From positions 1,334,001 through 1,398,000 of the forward strand of contig NZ_LR134173.1 of the NCBI RefSeq assembly GCF_900635815.1: a stretch of 64,000 nucleotides of DNA, read 5' to 3'. Below are positions 63,671-64,000 of the stretch, in pieces (the stretch's first letter is position 1; every line of letters starts with the position of its first letter). The notes under the pieces were generated by a model. That model was not told the DNA's origin and did no database searches. It worked only from the letters and a program-made list of their open reading frames with translations. The stretch is from Legionella cherrii. GTDB lineage: Bacteria; Pseudomonadota; Gammaproteobacteria; Legionellales; Legionellaceae. Made by a program: the position numbers and the translations under genes.

Positions 63671-64000
63671 TTAAGAAATTAGGTCGAATCTTTCGATGCG
63701 TACTTCATCATCTGCTTCACTATCTAATTCAACCTTGGGGGTAGGTAAAGATTTCATTGGCTTTGCTGTAAATATACTTAATGGCCAGGCAATGGATGAA
63801 CTGTTGGGAATAGCCCTGGGCAAAGCCATCATGGAAGCCTGATTCTCAAGACGAGTTAAACTCAACGCTACAGGTAGATATAAGCTTGCCCCAGGCAATT
63901 TAACGGGTCCAGTTAACAACTTCTCCAGAAGAGTATTTCGTTCTTGCGAGTCTAAAGGGATTAATTCATGTTGGGTAGTATGTTCACATGCGTCTTTAGC
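63671..64000 (-). CDS. C-terminal part of an unrecognised protein (start outside window)
   Basis: The minus frame is open from the window edge (AKDACEHTTQHELIPLDSQE) through KLLTGPVKLPGASLYLPVAL and PTPKVELDSEADDEVRIERF to a stop at 63671. No start inside the window is needed; the internal Leu start at 63919 is not convincing. Acidic tail. Family unknown. Confidence 0.6.
   Translation of the reverse strand, partial: AKDACEHTTQHELIPLDSQERNTLLEKLLTGPVKLPGASLYLPVALSLTRLENQASMMALPRAIPNSSSIAWPLSIFTAKPMKSLPTPKVELDSEADDEVRIERFDLIS

Noticed and set aside
1..64000. CRISPR array, tRNA or rRNA genes
   Set aside because: No regularly spaced direct repeats and no cloverleaf or rRNA-like stretches were recognised; the six repeated elements are irregularly spaced palindromes.

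Overview
The window looks like a Legionella (Legionellaceae) chromosome segment, not one I can place to species. The evidence is a low-GC background, a long series of eukaryote-like or orphan large proteins typical of Dot/Icm effectors (SET-ankyrin, ankyrin, ADP-ribosyltransferase-like, LRR-like with a Legionella C-terminal domain, DnaJ, and a 2074-residue multidomain protein), two PmrA-type tandem TTAAT boxes, an OXA-29-like beta-lactamase operon and a FosA-like gene.

Layout. 1-7.5 kb is an accessory mosaic. Six copies of one 78-bp palindromic element separate unrelated cargo: a GC-rich epimerase end, a SET-ankyrin effector, a PAS-regulator fragment, a TIKI/EreA-like protein and a first borosin locus. 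Several broken gene ends start or stop exactly at these elements. 4.8-11.8 kb carries two split-borosin RiPP loci. Each has a tiny precursor gene overlapping or abutting a tetrapyrrole-methylase-type backbone N-methyltransferase, with transporters (MFS and POT). An unrecognised 438-residue partner is intact in locus 2 and present only as a truncated remnant in locus 1. 12.1-16.8 kb is a compact operon (panD, D-Ala-D-Ala-ligase-like ATP-grasp, Asp/Glu racemase, MFS, second ATP-grasp) that could make and export a short beta-alanine or D-amino-acid peptide.

17-26.7 kb holds housekeeping-like genes (GIY-YIG, FAH hydrolase) and probable effectors. 26.9-33.2 kb is the giant multidomain protein (CE-clan-like protease, degenerate tyrosine phosphatase loop, HAD motif). 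33.6-43.9 kb contains a TipAS-type MerR regulator, an omptin, a secreted S53 protease beside a secreted Asp-box protein, an APH-fold kinase and orphan proteins. 44.2-47.4 kb is a blaI / M56-transpeptidase sensor / class D beta-lactamase operon with a double operator. 47.6-64 kb holds a second TipAS regulator, a broken Cys/His-rich metal-binding gene, a possible enterotoxin-fold protein, an outer-membrane barrel, an acyltransferase, PEP carboxylase, an AhpD-like protein, a DnaJ protein, a double GNAT, a TPR protein, an Asp/Asn beta-hydroxylase, a FosA-like enzyme and the 3' end of another gene.

The most novel content is the pair of split borosin loci with their shared partner gene, and the neighbouring panD / ATP-grasp operon. 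All functions are read from sequence motifs only; no database search was possible. No tRNA, rRNA or CRISPR array was seen.
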